DNA from: Pseudomonas sp. 102515
GTDB lineage: Bacteria > Pseudomonadota > Gammaproteobacteria > Pseudomonadales > Pseudomonadaceae
Assembly: GCF_031085165.1 (NCBI RefSeq)
Contig: NZ_JAVHTY010000004.1
Span: forward strand, 124,001 to 188,000
Direction: 5' to 3'
Length of the DNA stretch: 64,000 nucleotides
Every line of letters starts with the position of its first letter. Position 1 is the first letter of the stretch. A model generated the notes under the pieces. It was not told the origin of the DNA. It did no database searches and worked only from the letters and a program-made list of their open reading frames with translations. Below, piece after piece: positions 53,109 to 63,715 of the stretch. Both the position numbers and the translations under genes were made by a program.

Positions 53109-54560
53109 TTACGCCTGCCCCGGCGGCTGCTTGTCCACGGTGAGGGGCGCGTCGCTGGCGAGGAACTCCCTGGCCTCCTCTTCGCTGGCCACCGAGGGCG
53201 GCGAGCCGCGCAGGGGTTGGCCGGCGGTCTCGCGCACGGTGAGCATGGTCAGGATGCCGATCACGGCCGCGGCCATCATGTAGTAGGCCGGCACCAGGGG
53301 GTCGCCGGTCTTTTCCACCAGCCAGGCGGTGACCAGCGGGGTGGTCCCACCGAACAGCGACACCGAGATGTTGAAGGCGATGGACAAGGCGCTGTAGCGG
53401 ATCGGGGTGTAGAACAGCGCCGGCAGGGTGGACGGCATGGTGCTGGTAAAGCAGGCCAGGGCCATGCCCAGCAGCATCAGGCCGAGGAAGATCAGCCAGT
53501 CGTGGCCGCTGCCGATCAGCTTGAGGCAGGGAATCGCCAGGACCAGGATCGCGAGGCAAGCGCCGATGATCATCGGCTTGCGGCCCAGACGGTCACTGAA
53601 GAAGCCGCCCAGGATGTTGAGCGGCATCATCACCACCATGACGATGAGGATCAGCAGCAGCCCCTTGGTCTCGGCGTAGCCCATGGTCACGGCCAGGTAG
53701 CTGGGCATGTAGGTCAGCAGCATGTAGTCGGTGACGTTGAACACCAGCACCAGGCCAACACACTTGAGCAGGGCGACGCGATGCAGGGTGAACAGCTCGC
53801 GCAGGCTGTGCGCCGGACCGTCCGCCGCCTTGCCTTCGTTGGCTTCGGTATGGGCCTTGAATGCCGGGGTCTCTTCCAGCTTGAGGCGCATATAGAGGCC
53901 GAGCAGGCCGAGCGGGCCGGCGATGAAGAAGGGCACGCGCCAACCCCAGTCGAGCAGCTGTTCCTGGGTCAGGGCCGCGGTGAGCGCCGTGACCGTCCCG
54001 GCGCCGGCGATGTAGCCGGCGAGGGTGCCGAACTCCAGCCAGCTACCCATGCGCCCGCGGGTCTTGTCGGTGGCGTATTCGGCGATGAAGGTCGCCGCAC
54101 CCCCGTATTCACCGCCGGTGGAGAAGCCTTGGACCACACGCGCCAGCAGCAGCAGCGCAGGCGCCCAGATGCCGATGCTCTGGTAGCTGGGGATGAGGCC
54201 GATGCTGAAGGTGCCCAGGGCCATCATGATCATGGTCAGGGCCAGCACCTTCTGGCGACCGTACTTGTCGCCCAGGGGGCCGAAGACCATGCCGCCGATC
54301 GGGCGGACCAGGAAGGCCACGGTAAAGGTGGCGAAGGTGGCGATCAGCTGGGCGGCGGCATCGCCGTCGGGAAAGAAAACCTTGCCCAGGGTCACGGCCT
54401 GGTAGCCATAGACGCCGAAGTCGAACCATTCCATGGCATTGCCGAGGGCGGCGGCGCCGACGGCACGCTTGACCAGGGAATTGTCGACGATGGTGAGGTC
54501 GTCCGGTTTTACCTCATGGCGGCGCTTGAACCAGCCAACGTGATGATGGTGTTTCGACAT
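53109..54560 (-). CDS. ProP-like MFS symporter
   Basis: The 483-residue protein has twelve helices. It has the metabolite:proton symporter motifs GNAMEWFDFGVYGYQAVTLG (about residue 40), GPLGDKYGRQKVLALTMI and FSTGGEYGGAATFIAEYA, which are typical of ProP and related carriers of proline, betaine or organic acids. It ends without the long coiled coil of E. coli ProP, so osmosensing like ProP is not assured. The His-rich start MSKHHHHVGWFK is unusual. The gap 54561-54842 contains nothing identified. Confidence 0.85.
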   Translation of the reverse strand: MSKHHHHVGWFKRRHEVKPDDLTIVDNSLVKRAVGAAALGNAMEWFDFGVYGYQAVTLGKVFFPDGDAAAQLIATFATFTVAFLVRPIGGMVFGPLGDKYGRQKVLALTMIMMALGTFSIGLIPSYQSIGIWAPALLLLARVVQGFSTGGEYGGAATFIAEYATDKTRGRMGSWLEFGTLAGYIAGAGTVTALTAALTQEQLLDWGWRVPFFIAGPLGLLGLYMRLKLEETPAFKAHTEANEGKAADGPAHSLRELFTLHRVALLKCVGLVLVFNVTDYMLLTYMPSYLAVTMGYAETKGLLLILIVMVVMMPLNILGGFFSDRLGRKPMIIGACLAILVLAIPCLKLIGSGHDWLIFLGLMLLGMALACFTSTMPSTLPALFYTPIRYSALSIAFNISVSLFGGTTPLVTAWLVEKTGDPLVPAYYMMAAAVIGILTMLTVRETAGQPLRGSPPSVASEEEAREFLASDAPLTVDKQPPGQA

Positions 54561-54842
54561 GTGTTTTCCTCCTTGCGTGGGGCCATAGACCCGAGCGGAC
54601 CGCTAGAAGTGCGATGACAGACGGGCAGAAACTTCCCCGCCGCCTTGTGGGGTCGACCCCAGGAAGCCTGCGAAGCCCGGGGTGGTTGCAGGCACGGGCG
54701 TCCGCTCCGTCCTTGCGGGCTCCGAGTTTCCCGGCTCGCCTCGGGGGCCGTTCGATGGCAGAGGGGCGCGTGGCTAACGGCCAGGCTGGGGCAGGGTCCA
54801 AGCCTTGGGGTACTCTGGGCCATCCCCTCGTGGAGCCGTGCG

Positions 54843-55817
54843 ATGAAATCGCCTGCCGTGCTGTGTGCGCTTGTCCTTTCCGGTGTTTCCCTGTGGAGCG
54901 CCGCGCCCGCCTGGGCCGATAACAACTATCGCCTCGGCGGCGGCTATGTCACGCCCCCGGCGGGCGCCCAGCCGCCACCGGTCATGCCCCCAGGCAATGC
55001 CGGGCGCTGGCAGGGCGGTGGCCAGGGTGACTGGAATGGTGGTCCGCCCGGGCGTGGCGACGGTCCTGGGCGCGGCAATGGTCCGGCCCTGGAGCGCTGG
55101 GAGCGCAACGACCCCCCTCCACCACGGCCAGGCTATCAGCCGGCCTGGCAGGATCGACCCGTCCCCTTGCCGCGTCCCGGCTATATGATGCCGGCGCCCG
55201 ACCAGCCGGGTCGGAACTACCCGCCGCCACCGCGTCCGGAGCGGGATCCCCACTGGGGCGGTCCGCGCCCTGGCTGGGGCGCCAATCCCCAGTGGCGACC
55301 GGGTTTCGAGGTGCCGGGCGTGCCGGCCGGCTTCACCCGCGTCTGGTACCGGGACAGCCAGTATTACTATGCCGACGGCTACTGGTATCGACCCCAGGGG
55401 CCGCGCTATGTGGTGACCCTGCCGCCGACCGGGGTGCGGGTCAGCGTCCTGCCGGCCTTCGCCGAGACCCTGTGGATGGGCGGCACCACCTACTACTTCG
55501 CCGCGGGCAGCTACTACCGCACCGATCCGGGCGGCGGCTTCGTCACCGTCGCCGATCCCAGCGTAGCGGCCGTGCCGACCACGACGGCAGCGCCTGCAGG
55601 AACGGGTTACGACGCCTATGACGTCACCGCCTATCCCTTGCAGGGGCAGTCGCCGCAGCGCTACGCCACGGATCGCTACGACTGTCGGCGCTACGCCGCC
55701 GGAGAGTCGGGCTTCGATCCCGAACGACCCGGTGCGGTCGGCGATCCCTCCCTCACCCAGCGCTTCCGCCAGGCGCTGGCGGCCTGTCTGGCGGGGCGTG
55801 GCTATCGGGTGGAGTAG
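54843..55817 (+). CDS. Secreted proline/glycine-rich DUF6515-type protein
   Basis: The ATG at 54843 (MKSPAVLCALVLSGVSLWS) begins a signal peptide cleaved near APAWAD. Residues 27-155 are low-complexity, rich in Pro, Gly, Arg and Trp. A folded part follows with GFTRVWYRDSQYYYADGYWY and WMGGTTYYFAAGSYYR, matching the DUF6515 pattern of tyrosine-rich strands. The C-terminal third (RYDCRRYAAGESGFDP) has two cysteines. It is probably periplasmic or outer-membrane associated. Function is unknown. Confidence 0.78.
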   Translation: MKSPAVLCALVLSGVSLWSAAPAWADNNYRLGGGYVTPPAGAQPPPVMPPGNAGRWQGGGQGDWNGGPPGRGDGPGRGNGPALERWERNDPPPPRPGYQPAWQDRPVPLPRPGYMMPAPDQPGRNYPPPPRPERDPHWGGPRPGWGANPQWRPGFEVPGVPAGFTRVWYRDSQYYYADGYWYRPQGPRYVVTLPPTGVRVSVLPAFAETLWMGGTTYYFAAGSYYRTDPGGGFVTVADPSVAAVPTTTAAPAGTGYDAYDVTAYPLQGQSPQRYATDRYDCRRYAAGESGFDPERPGAVGDPSLTQRFRQALAACLAGRGYRVE

Positions 55818-55820
55818 CCA

Positions 55821-56504
55821 TCAGTCGTTGGTCAGCTGCACCAGGGTGAACAGCCCGAAGGGCGGCACGCTGCTGCGACGGGCGCGGCGCAGGTCTTCGC
55901 GGGAGAGGATGGAGTCCATGGCGAAGTCCGGGTGCCAGCCGAGCTTGCGCGAGGCCGGCGCCAGGGCCTTTTCCGCCAGCAGGCGCAGGCCGCTCTCGGC
56001 CTGGAAGTGATTGACCAGCAGGAGGTGCCCCCCCGGCTTCACCACCCGGCGCATCTCCTGCATCAGCTTGCGCGGGTTGGGCACCACGGAGGCCACGAAC
56101 ATGGCCACGGCGATATCGAAGGAGCCGGTGGGCAGACCGGTTTCCTCGGCGTTGGCCTCGAGCAGCGCTTCCACCGTGGTGATCTCGTCGCGCGCGACCC
56201 GTTCCCGGGCCTTGGCCAGCATGTCGGGCGAAAGGTCGATCCCGGTGACGCGCTTGTCGGCGCCATAGTGGGGCAGGGCCAATCCCGTCCCTACCCCTAC
56301 CTCCAGCACCCGGGTACCCGCCAGGGCGTTGACCGCCGCCACCGCGCGCTTGCGGCCAGGGGCCGAGACACCGCCGAACACCCGATCATAGACATTGGCC
56401 CAGCGCCGGTAGGCGGAAATGATGGCGGCATTGTCCAGCGCGGAGTGCGGTGCGGCGCTGTCGGCGGTATTCAGCGAATAATCGATTTTCTTCGAGTCGT
56501 GCAT
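55821..56504 (-). CDS. Class I SAM-dependent methyltransferase (PmtA-like)
   Basis: The 227-residue protein has the SAM-binding motif VLEVGVGTGLALPHYG and the acidic residue at the end of the second strand, VTGIDLSPDMLAKARERV. The segment AYRRWANVYDRVFGGVSAPG and the C-terminal FGLFTLVQL resemble phosphatidylethanolamine N-methyltransferases of Pseudomonas and Rhodobacter. If so it makes phosphatidylcholine precursors at the inner membrane. A quinone methyltransferase cannot be excluded. It is convergent with the DUF6515-type gene, 3 bases apart. Confidence 0.8.
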   Translation of the reverse strand: MHDSKKIDYSLNTADSAAPHSALDNAAIISAYRRWANVYDRVFGGVSAPGRKRAVAAVNALAGTRVLEVGVGTGLALPHYGADKRVTGIDLSPDMLAKARERVARDEITTVEALLEANAEETGLPTGSFDIAVAMFVASVVPNPRKLMQEMRRVVKPGGHLLLVNHFQAESGLRLLAEKALAPASRKLGWHPDFAMDSILSREDLRRARRSSVPPFGLFTLVQLTND

Positions 56505-57250
56505 AGCGGCCTTGTCATTGTCGGTAGATGAAAGCAGCGGCGTTACGAAGTGAATTCAGCGCGGCGTCCGAGGGCGGAAAGTGCGATCTGTGGGTGGATA
56601 CAGGCGCTTCGCTATTTCGTCGTGCGGATTGAACGTGGCTTTTTCGCTTTTGTGTCCAGGGGCTGCAAGCCAGGCGTGACGGCTGCTACAGATAGGATCA
56701 TTACCGTTTTAGAACAATCGCACGGTGTTTGGCTAGTTATGTCTGGTGTTATCTCGCCTGGATGAGAAGTTGGTGGTTCTAATTGTTTTTGATTGTTCGT
56801 TCTTTCAATTTAAATATCATTTTATTATTTGTTCGTTCAATTAATGGGTTTTGATCAGACATACAGCGGCGCTCTTCCTGGCACAGCGCCGGGCAGGAGA
56901 GAACACACACAACGCCGGGAGCGGCGGGAGGCAGGCAGGGTAGGGAAGGCAATGGTCAGCAGCCGCTGGGGCCTTTTCATCCAAGAGTCTGACCTTTGCC
57001 AGGGCGTCAGCCGATCAAGACCCCCAATTTCAGAGCATGCGGGCTATGAGCAGGTGCTTGGATGGCAAATTGATAGCTAGCGTTATTTACGTTTTGCAAA
57101 GGAATCCGCCATGCGGTAATTACCCGTTTCACTCATCTTCGTGCCGTCCAGTCATCCCGCCAGGATGGCCGAATATCCCGCTATTGCTGATTTTCAGCCT
57201 GCTTGAGTGCAGCATCCTCACCATTCCGTCACTCACAAGGCAGACCTGGC
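56505..57250. other. 746-base gap with an AT-rich island and a direct repeat
   Basis: No gene is supported. The stretch 56760-56850 is strongly AT-rich against its surroundings and contains a direct repeat TTGTTCGTTC at 56793-56802 and 56829-56838. This is upstream of the minor pilin operon, so it may hold that operon's promoter or regulator sites, but no -10/-35 pair was convincing. Confidence 0.35.
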
Positions 57251-57757
57251 ATGCAGAAGGCTGCGGGCTTCACTCTTACCGAATTGCTCATAGTCATGGC
57301 GCTGGTGGCGATCCTGGTCTCTATCGCAACACCCGGATTCGGCGCCCTGACGAGATCCAATCGCGTCCTCGTCGCCACGAATGAGCTGACTAATCTGCTC
57401 ACCTATGCCCGGAGCGAGGCCTTGACCCGAGGCCTCAACGTCAGCGTCGAGGCTCCCGGGATCAATAACTGGTCCGGGGCGCTCAAGGTCACCACTGCAA
57501 GCAGCACCGTGACCGGCGCCGTGGAAACCCTGAGGACCTTCGAAGGCACCGGGCTGGCGCCCAGCGGCCTCAACAGCACGGGGACCGCCACGCGCCTGAC
57601 CTTCCGGCCCAACGGCACCCTGGCGAGCGCCTTCACCGTCCGGCTCTGCGCCAGCAACGACAGGAGCACCCCGGGCAAGGTCCTTACCGTCAGCCAGGGT
57701 GGCCATACCGAAGTGGCCGATTTCACACCGACGTCAGCGAGCAGCGGATGCAGTTGA
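57251..57757 (+). CDS. fimU: Type IV minor pilin FimU/FimT type
   Basis: The ATG at 57251 (MQKAAG) gives a six-residue prepilin leader before cleavage at Gly-Phe, with Glu5 in FTLTELLIVMALVAILVS. The 168-residue product has one N-terminal helix and a beta-rich head containing two cysteines near the C-terminus. FimU and FimT are close relatives; FimU is chosen because pilV follows directly. Minor pilins prime pilus assembly at the inner membrane. It overlaps pilV by ten bases. Confidence 0.85.
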   Translation: MQKAAGFTLTELLIVMALVAILVSIATPGFGALTRSNRVLVATNELTNLLTYARSEALTRGLNVSVEAPGINNWSGALKVTTASSTVTGAVETLRTFEGTGLAPSGLNSTGTATRLTFRPNGTLASAFTVRLCASNDRSTPGKVLTVSQGGHTEVADFTPTSASSGCS

Positions 57758-58353
57758 GCCGCGAGTCTTCCCAGGCGGGCTTCAGCCTGATCGAGGTGCT
57801 GGTGAGCCTGGTGATCATCTGTATCGGCGTGCTGGGACTGGTGGCACTGCAGTCGCGCAGCCTGGTGCTATCCCAGGACGCCATCCAGCGCAACAACGCC
57901 ATCATGCTGGCCGGGGACCTGCTGGAGCTGATGCGCAGCAACGCCGGGGCCGCGCTGGACGACAAGGGCCGCTTCTTCGCTGATAGTCCCTATGCCAAGC
58001 CGGTCGGTGAAGATTTCACCACCCAGGCCCTGGAGGCGGCCGATGGCTCCTGTGCCACCCTCGATCGCGGCCAGGGCGGGGAGACCATCGCCGGCAAGGA
58101 TCTCGCCTGCTGGCTGCAACAGGTCCGGACACTGCTGCCGGTCAGCAATGCCATCCTCAAAGCCAATTTCGCGGTATGCCCAACGCGCCAGCCGCCCCAG
58201 GTGGGCAGCGCCGCGCCCTATGCAGACCCTGATGCCTGCGTGTCGCCCACGGCCTCCATGGTGATGATCGTCATCGCCTGGCAGGACAATACCGGCAACG
58301 GCGCCGGCTGCAGTGGGGGGCTGTGCTTCTATACCCTGAGGGGTGCGCTATGA
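57748..58353 (+). CDS. pilV: Type IV minor pilin PilV
   Basis: The 201-residue protein has the prepilin segment GFSLIEVLVSLVIICIGVLG with cleavage after Gly11 and Glu5 of the mature form. The head contains several cysteine residues, including VCPTRQ and GCSGGLCF, as in PilV. It is the second gene of the minor pilin operon and overlaps its neighbours, so it is co-translated with fimU and pilW. Confidence 0.9.
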   Translation: MQLSRESSQAGFSLIEVLVSLVIICIGVLGLVALQSRSLVLSQDAIQRNNAIMLAGDLLELMRSNAGAALDDKGRFFADSPYAKPVGEDFTTQALEAADGSCATLDRGQGGETIAGKDLACWLQQVRTLLPVSNAILKANFAVCPTRQPPQVGSAAPYADPDACVSPTASMVMIVIAWQDNTGNGAGCSGGLCFYTLRGAL

Positions 58354-59090
58354 GGGCGCAGCGTGGCCTGTCCATCATCGAGCTGATGGTGGCCCTGACC
58401 CTGAGCAGCTTTCTCATCCTGGCGGTGACCCAGCTGTACCTGAACAACAAGCGACACGCGCTGTTCCAGGAAGGCCAGGTCAGCAACGAGGAAAACGGCC
58501 GGACCGCCCTGCTGTTGCTCGACCAGCAACTGGCGCGTGCGGGCTTCCGAGCCAATCCGGCCCTGCAGACGACCCTGGAGGCCGCCTTTGCCGCGCGTCC
58601 CGCTGCCAACGGCTGTCCGGCGATGAGCAGCGGCCAGGCCATCGCCCTGACCGACGACAAGACCGGGCTGTGCCTGCGCTACCAGGGCGAGACGAAGGGG
58701 AGGGACAGCGACTGCCTGGGTAATCTGATCGCCGAAAATACCAACGGTAATGGCACCGAGGTGCTGACCCGTATCAGCTATGTCGCCGACCCCAATGGCG
58801 TCCTCGGCCGTGGCACCCTGCAATGCAGCGCCCAGGGCCAGCCGGCCCAGGTCATCGTCGCCGGCCTGGCGGATTTCGTCTGGTTCACGCAGCCCAAGAA
58901 AGAGCAGTCGAGCCAGGCCGTGCGCTATGCCGCGCTGTTTTCCAGTCGCGCCGTACCCACGGAGGGCATGGCCAATGCCATGGCCGCCAACTGGAAGCCC
59001 CTGACCGGTCGCGAACTGCCCGCGGGCGCCAGCACCCAGGTGCTGCAGATCGTCCAGGGCAGCGTCACCTTGCGGAATCTGATGCCATGA
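58350..59090 (+). CDS. pilW: Type IV minor pilin PilW
   Basis: The ATG at 58350 overlaps the pilV stop (ATGA) and gives 246 residues. The prepilin helix is RGLSIIELMVALTLSSFLI, with the leader MRAQRG cleaved before Leu. The head carries NEENGRTALLLLDQQLARAG, the usual PilW region after the helix. It acts in the priming complex at the pilus tip. Confidence 0.9.
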   Translation: MRAQRGLSIIELMVALTLSSFLILAVTQLYLNNKRHALFQEGQVSNEENGRTALLLLDQQLARAGFRANPALQTTLEAAFAARPAANGCPAMSSGQAIALTDDKTGLCLRYQGETKGRDSDCLGNLIAENTNGNGTEVLTRISYVADPNGVLGRGTLQCSAQGQPAQVIVAGLADFVWFTQPKKEQSSQAVRYAALFSSRAVPTEGMANAMAANWKPLTGRELPAGASTQVLQIVQGSVTLRNLMP

Positions 59091-59695
59091 AGTCCCGTTC
59101 ACCCCGGAACCAGGGGGGCGCGGTGCTGCTGATCGCCCTGGTCATGCTCCTGCTGCTCACCCTGCTGGCCGTCACCAGCATGCGCGAGACCACCCTGCAG
59201 AACCGGGTGGGTGGCAATGTCTCCGAACAGAAACGCGCCTACAACGCCGCCGAATCGGCGCTGCGGGAGGCCGAACGGCGGCTCAGCACCCTGCGGGGCA
59301 CCCAGGCCTTCGGCAATGCCAGCGGTGGCTTCGACTCCTGCACGACCAGTGCGACTGCCCTGGCGCCCACCGTCGAGAATCTGTGCATCCTCAGCGACAG
59401 CAAGGATCTGGACACCCAGGCCAAGGTGCAGACGTGGGCCCAGACCGCCCTGCAGACCCTGAGCGATGCACCTGCGGAGAATTCCGTGGGTTACCGCGGC
59501 TTCGATGGTCAATCCCGCTATCGCCTGGCGCCGCGCTGGGTGGTGACCTTCATCGCGGGAAGTGCCAGTCCAAACCCCAGCGAAGCCCTCAGTGGCAAGG
59601 GCTCCTACTACTACCGGGTGACCGCCGTCGCGCGCAGCGGTGGCGCGCGCTTCCCGGTCATCCTGCAAAGCATCGTCAAGCTGGAGGTGCAATGA
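59087..59695 (+). CDS. pilX: Type IV minor pilin PilX
   Basis: The ATG at 59087 overlaps the pilW stop as ATGA. The 202-residue protein has a short N-terminus, a helix GGAVLLIALVMLLLLTLLAV and the segment MRETTLQNRVGGNVSEQKRA that is conserved in PilX. The glutamate at mature position five is absent, as is usual in PilX. It couples minor pilins to PilY1, whose start overlaps the pilX stop. Confidence 0.9.
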   Translation: MKSRSPRNQGGAVLLIALVMLLLLTLLAVTSMRETTLQNRVGGNVSEQKRAYNAAESALREAERRLSTLRGTQAFGNASGGFDSCTTSATALAPTVENLCILSDSKDLDTQAKVQTWAQTALQTLSDAPAENSVGYRGFDGQSRYRLAPRWVVTFIAGSASPNPSEALSGKGSYYYRVTAVARSGGARFPVILQSIVKLEVQ

Positions 59696-62600
59696 AGCTT
59701 TCGTCCTGTCTGGCGCCATTGGCTGCGCTTCTTGCCGCAAGCTGCGCCAGCGCGAGCAACCTGAATATCAGTCAGCAACCGCTGTTCCTCAGCACCGGTG
59801 TCGATCCCAACATCATTGTCACGCTGGACAACTCCAACAGCATGAAGTGGGGCTTCATCCCCGATTGGCTGGGGTACAGCGCCAATGGCCTGCGCACCAC
59901 GCGGCGGGTCAAGTCGGCGGCCTTCAATGCGCTCTACTACAATCCGGCGGTGAGCTATGCCGTGCCGAAGAAGGTCACCTTCAGCAACGGTGCCCTGACG
60001 GTGGCGGACTATCCGGTCAGCAGCGGCACCGGCTTCGATTTCACCCGGGTATACGTGAATGGCTTCCGGCCAGCCGCCGGTACGGTGGACCTGAGCCGGG
60101 ACTATCGCGTGGCCTGGGAATACGACACCGCTCGCGGTCAGGATACGAACTACAACGCTGGGACCAACTATGGCGGTGCTACCGGCACCATCTACTACCT
60201 GGCCGAAAATCCCAGAGCGGATTTCTATGCCTGGCGGAACGATAGGACCGAAGCAGGGGTTCCAGCCTATTACTACGCATTCAACAAGGAAAACCCGAAC
60301 TGCCAGACTTCGAATGACGACTGCTACACCCTGGTGAGTCCCACTTCCGCGGCCGATCGGCAGAACTTCGCCGTCTGGTATGCCTTCTATCGCAATCGCG
60401 CGCTGAGCATGCAGTCGTCGGCCAATCTGGCCTTTTCGCAGTTTTCCAGCTCGGTGAGGCTGACCTGGCAGGACCTGAGCAACTGCACCACCCTGAACTC
60501 CGGCACCGACTGTGAAGGAATCAGCTATCGCGGCAGCAATCAGCTGCGCAGCTTCGACGGCCAGGCGCGGGCCAATTTCTTCCGGTGGTTGGGCGATCTC
60601 AACTTCAATACCGGCACGCCGCTGCGCAGTGCCCTGGATCGCGCTGGGCGTTTCCTGCAGAGCGGTGGCAAGGACGGCCCCTACGCCAAGGATCCCGGGG
60701 TGACCCAGAGTCCGGAATACGCCTGCCGACCGAGTTATCAGATCATGATGACCGATGGTAAGTGGAATTCGGACAACATCGGCGCTGGCAACGTGGATGG
60801 CAGTGGCCAGACCTTGCCAGACGGCATGAAATACTCACCGCGGGCGCCCTTTACCGACAGCGCGAGCAATACCCTGGCCGACCTGGCGTTCAAATATTGG
60901 GCGACCGATGCCCAGCCGGGGATCTCGGACAAGCTCTTGCCCTATGTTCGCGATCCCAGCAGCAACACCGACATCCAGTACTGGAATCCCAAGAACGATC
61001 CGGCGACCTGGCAGCACCTGGTCACCTATACCGTCGGTTTCGGTCTGAGTTCGTCGCTGACCAGTCCGGCCTGGGGCGGCAGCACCTTCGCCGGCGGCTA
61101 CAGCCCGACCATGAGCTGGCCCGCCGCCAGCAGCGACAGCGACAACAACGTCTATGACCTCTGGCACGCGGCGATCAACTCTCGCGGCGACTTCTTCAGC
61201 GCCGACGATGCCAATGGCCTGGTCGACTCGCTGAATCAGGTGGTCAATCGCATTGCCCAGACCCAGTCGACCAGCGCCGGCCAGGCCTCGTCGCCGCTGG
61301 ACAGCACCCAGAGCTCCAACTACAGCTATGTGCCCAGCTTCTCCAGCAGCGACTGGAGTGGCGACCTCAGCAAGTACCTGCGCACCGCGACCCGCACCTC
61401 TCGGGTCTGGAGTGCCCAGGGTCGCCTGGATGCGAGCTATGGCACGGGCGGCTTTGCCACGCGCAAGGTGTACATGAGCGTAGGTGGCGTGCGTCAGCCG
61501 TTTATCTGGAGCAACCTGAGCGACGACCAGAAGGCGACGCTGAATCGCAATGCCAGCGGTACCCGCGATAGCTATGGCGAGGCGCGGCTCAACTATCTGC
61601 GTGGCGATCGCAGCAAGGAAAGCCAGACGGCCATGCCGGCCCTGCGCATCCGTAACCATCTGCTTGGCGATATCATCGATTCCAGGCCGGCGCTGGTCAC
61701 CACCCCCAGCAGCCCCGCGGCCAGGATGAACGCGCTCGGCGCCGCCGGCAGCTACAGTGCCTTCCAGCAACAGTGGGCCAAGCGGGCCACGCGGATCTAC
61801 GTTGGTGCCAACGACGGCATGCTGCACGCCTTCGACGACAACGGCGACGAGGCCTTCGCCTTCGTTCCCAGTGCGGTCATCCCCACTCTCTACAAGCTCA
61901 CCGATCCAAGCTATACCAGCAGTACTCACCAGTTCTCGGTGGATGGCACGCCGGTGACGCAGGACGTCTACTTCGACAATGCCTGGCATACCGTATTGAT
62001 CGGCACCCTGAGAGGCGGTGGCCGGGCGGTGTTCGCCCTGGACATCACCGATCCCAGTGATCCCAAGGTACTCTGGGAGCGCAGTGCCAGCGATCCGGAT
62101 TTCAGCGAGTTGGGCCTGACCTACAGCAAACCCGTGTTCGCCCGGTTGCATACCGGCGATTGGGCAGTGCTGCTGGCCAATGGCTACAACGGCGCCAATG
62201 ACAAGGCGGTGCTCTATGTCTTGGACGTCAAGACCGGCAAGCGCGTCGCCGCGCTCACGCCGGAGCCCAACGACGGCGTGACCACCCCCAACGGCCTGGC
62301 CACGCCGACTCCGCTGGATGTCGATGGCGATCTCATCACCGACTACGTCTATGCCGGCGACCTGCACGGCAATCTCTGGCGTTTCGACCTGATCGGCAGC
62401 AGCCTAAAGGCCACTGCTGGCGTCAGTGACTTCCGGGTCGGCTTTGGCGGGGCGCCGCTCTATCGGGCGCGCGCCTCTCGCTATAGCGGCGGCGGTGCCG
62501 ATCAGCCCCAGGCCATCATGGCGGAACCCCGACTGCTCCGGCATCCTTCGGGGATCGGTGTTCTGCTGGTGTTCGGCACCGGTAAATACCTGGAAACCAG

Positions 62601-63255
62601 TGATGCCACGGCCGTTTCCGGTAAGGCCATGAGTCTCTATGGCATCTGGGACCGGCAGACGGCAGGTACCCTGGTGACCAGTACACCTAGGCTGACCGTC
62701 GCGAATCTCCAGCAACAGACGCTGGGTGGAGATACGGCGATCACCTATGCCAGCGCGACCAATGCCTCGGTCAACACTACCGCCAATACGGTGAGCACCA
62801 ATGCCGTGGATTGGTACGACGAGAACACGGGCACTGGCAAATACGGTTGGTATCTGAATCTGCCATCAACGGGTGAAATGATCATCACCCATCCTGACTA
62901 CCAGGCAGATACGCTCTTGGCGGCATCCCTGGTGCCCAATGACGATCCTTGCGATTCGGGCGCTGTCACCTATCTTTATGCCTTGGATCCCTATACCGGC
63001 GGCGGAACCGATCATCTGCAACTGGGCACGACGATCAACTATTCCCGTCTGAAATTGGCCGGCCTGTTTCCCGGACTTTCCGCCTTTTCTTACAGCGATG
63101 GTCTCATCACCGTTGGCGGAACCACCATCACGACGGAAAATGGCGGGAGCGACTCAGCGACTACCAATCAGGGGCAGAACGAAGGGGTCAAACTCCGGCC
63201 TGCCTCGGTTCGTCAGACCTGGCGCACCTTCTCCAACCAGAATCCCGACCCCTGA
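59692..63255 (+). CDS. pilY1: Type IV pilus tip adhesin/mechanosensor PilY1
   Basis: The ATG at 59692 overlaps the pilX stop and gives 1187 residues, close to PilY1 of P. aeruginosa (about 1160). A signal peptide ([13 protein letters not shown]) leads to an N-terminal region with the metal-site motif D46-N-S-N-S50 of a von Willebrand-like domain. The C-terminal half is a beta-propeller ([16 protein letters not shown]) with a calcium loop Asp876-x-Asp878-x-Asp880-x3-Asp884. It is exported with the pilus and regulates extension. The calcium loop is the switch described in the family. Confidence 0.93.
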   Translation: MKLSSCLAPLAALLAASCASASNLNISQQPLFLSTGVDPNIIVTLDNSNSMKWGFIPDWLGYSANGLRTTRRVKSAAFNALYYNPAVSYAVPKKVTFSNGALTVADYPVSSGTGFDFTRVYVNGFRPAAGTVDLSRDYRVAWEYDTARGQDTNYNAGTNYGGATGTIYYLAENPRADFYAWRNDRTEAGVPAYYYAFNKENPNCQTSNDDCYTLVSPTSAADRQNFAVWYAFYRNRALSMQSSANLAFSQFSSSVRLTWQDLSNCTTLNSGTDCEGISYRGSNQLRSFDGQARANFFRWLGDLNFNTGTPLRSALDRAGRFLQSGGKDGPYAKDPGVTQSPEYACRPSYQIMMTDGKWNSDNIGAGNVDGSGQTLPDGMKYSPRAPFTDSASNTLADLAFKYWATDAQPGISDKLLPYVRDPSSNTDIQYWNPKNDPATWQHLVTYTVGFGLSSSLTSPAWGGSTFAGGYSPTMSWPAASSDSDNNVYDLWHAAINSRGDFFSADDANGLVDSLNQVVNRIAQTQSTSAGQASSPLDSTQSSNYSYVPSFSSSDWSGDLSKYLRTATRTSRVWSAQGRLDASYGTGGFATRKVYMSVGGVRQPFIWSNLSDDQKATLNRNASGTRDSYGEARLNYLRGDRSKESQTAMPALRIRNHLLGDIIDSRPALVTTPSSPAARMNALGAAGSYSAFQQQWAKRATRIYVGANDGMLHAFDDNGDEAFAFVPSAVIPTLYKLTDPSYTSSTHQFSVDGTPVTQDVYFDNAWHTVLIGTLRGGGRAVFALDITDPSDPKVLWERSASDPDFSELGLTYSKPVFARLHTGDWAVLLANGYNGANDKAVLYVLDVKTGKRVAALTPEPNDGVTTPNGLATPTPLDVDGDLITDYVYAGDLHGNLWRFDLIGSSLKATAGVSDFRVGFGGAPLYRARASRYSGGGADQPQAIMAEPRLLRHPSGIGVLLVFGTGKYLETSDATAVSGKAMSLYGIWDRQTAGTLVTSTPRLTVANLQQQTLGGDTAITYASATNASVNTTANTVSTNAVDWYDENTGTGKYGWYLNLPSTGEMIITHPDYQADTLLAASLVPNDDPCDSGAVTYLYALDPYTGGGTDHLQLGTTINYSRLKLAGLFPGLSAFSYSDGLITVGGTTITTENGGSDSATTNQGQNEGVKLRPASVRQTWRTFSNQNPDP

Positions 63256-63262
63256 GGTAACG

Positions 63263-63715
63263 ATGCGAGCACGAGGCTTCACCCTGATCGAGCTGATGGT
63301 CGTCGTGGCGATCGTCGGCATCCTGGCGGCCATCGCCTATCCGAGTTATCAGAACTACGTACTGCGCTCCAATCGCAGCGAGGGGCAGGCCCTGCTCAAC
63401 GAAGCGGCGGCGCGGATGGAGCGTTTCTATGCACAGAACAATACCTATCCGACCAGCGTGGCCAATCTGAACATCGTCAACAACAGGACGCCAGCGGGCA
63501 GCCAGACGGTGATCTCGACCAGCGGCTACTACCAGTTGAGCATCGCCACCTATGCCGCCAACAGTGCGGACTACACCAGCAACGGTCCCTATCTGCTGAC
63601 CGCTACCCGCAGTGGTACCCAGACTCGCGACACGGTGTGTGGCGATCTCACCCTCAACGCCCAGGGCGTGAAAGGGGTCAAGGGTTCCGGCAGCGCCACC
63701 GACTGCTGGCGCTAA
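63263..63715 (+). CDS. pilE: Type IV minor pilin PilE
   Basis: The 150-residue protein begins [20 protein letters not shown], with cleavage before Phe and Glu5 of the mature pilin. The head has [20 protein letters not shown] after the helix, the usual PilE pattern, and a disulphide pair in VCGDLTLN and DCWR. It is the last gene of the operon and starts 8 bases after the pilY1 stop. No pilY2 gene lies between them. Its stop overlaps the stop of the convergent gene by three to four bases. Confidence 0.9.
   Translation: MRARGFTLIELMVVVAIVGILAAIAYPSYQNYVLRSNRSEGQALLNEAAARMERFYAQNNTYPTSVANLNIVNNRTPAGSQTVISTSGYYQLSIATYAANSADYTSNGPYLLTATRSGTQTRDTVCGDLTLNAQGVKGVKGSGSATDCWR

Noticed and set aside
55821-56504. 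Methyltransferase as the missing APE head-group enzyme
   Set aside because: It is 12 kb away, monocistronic and looks like a phospholipid methyltransferase.
56876-56893. Possible sigma-54 promoter CTGGCACAGCGCCGGGCA upstream of fimU
   Set aside because: The GG and GC elements are spaced one base too far apart and the TTGC half is missing.
56829-57080. 83-codon open frame before the minor pilin operon
   Set aside because: No domain, odd composition, and it starts inside the AT-rich repeat; not supported as a gene.
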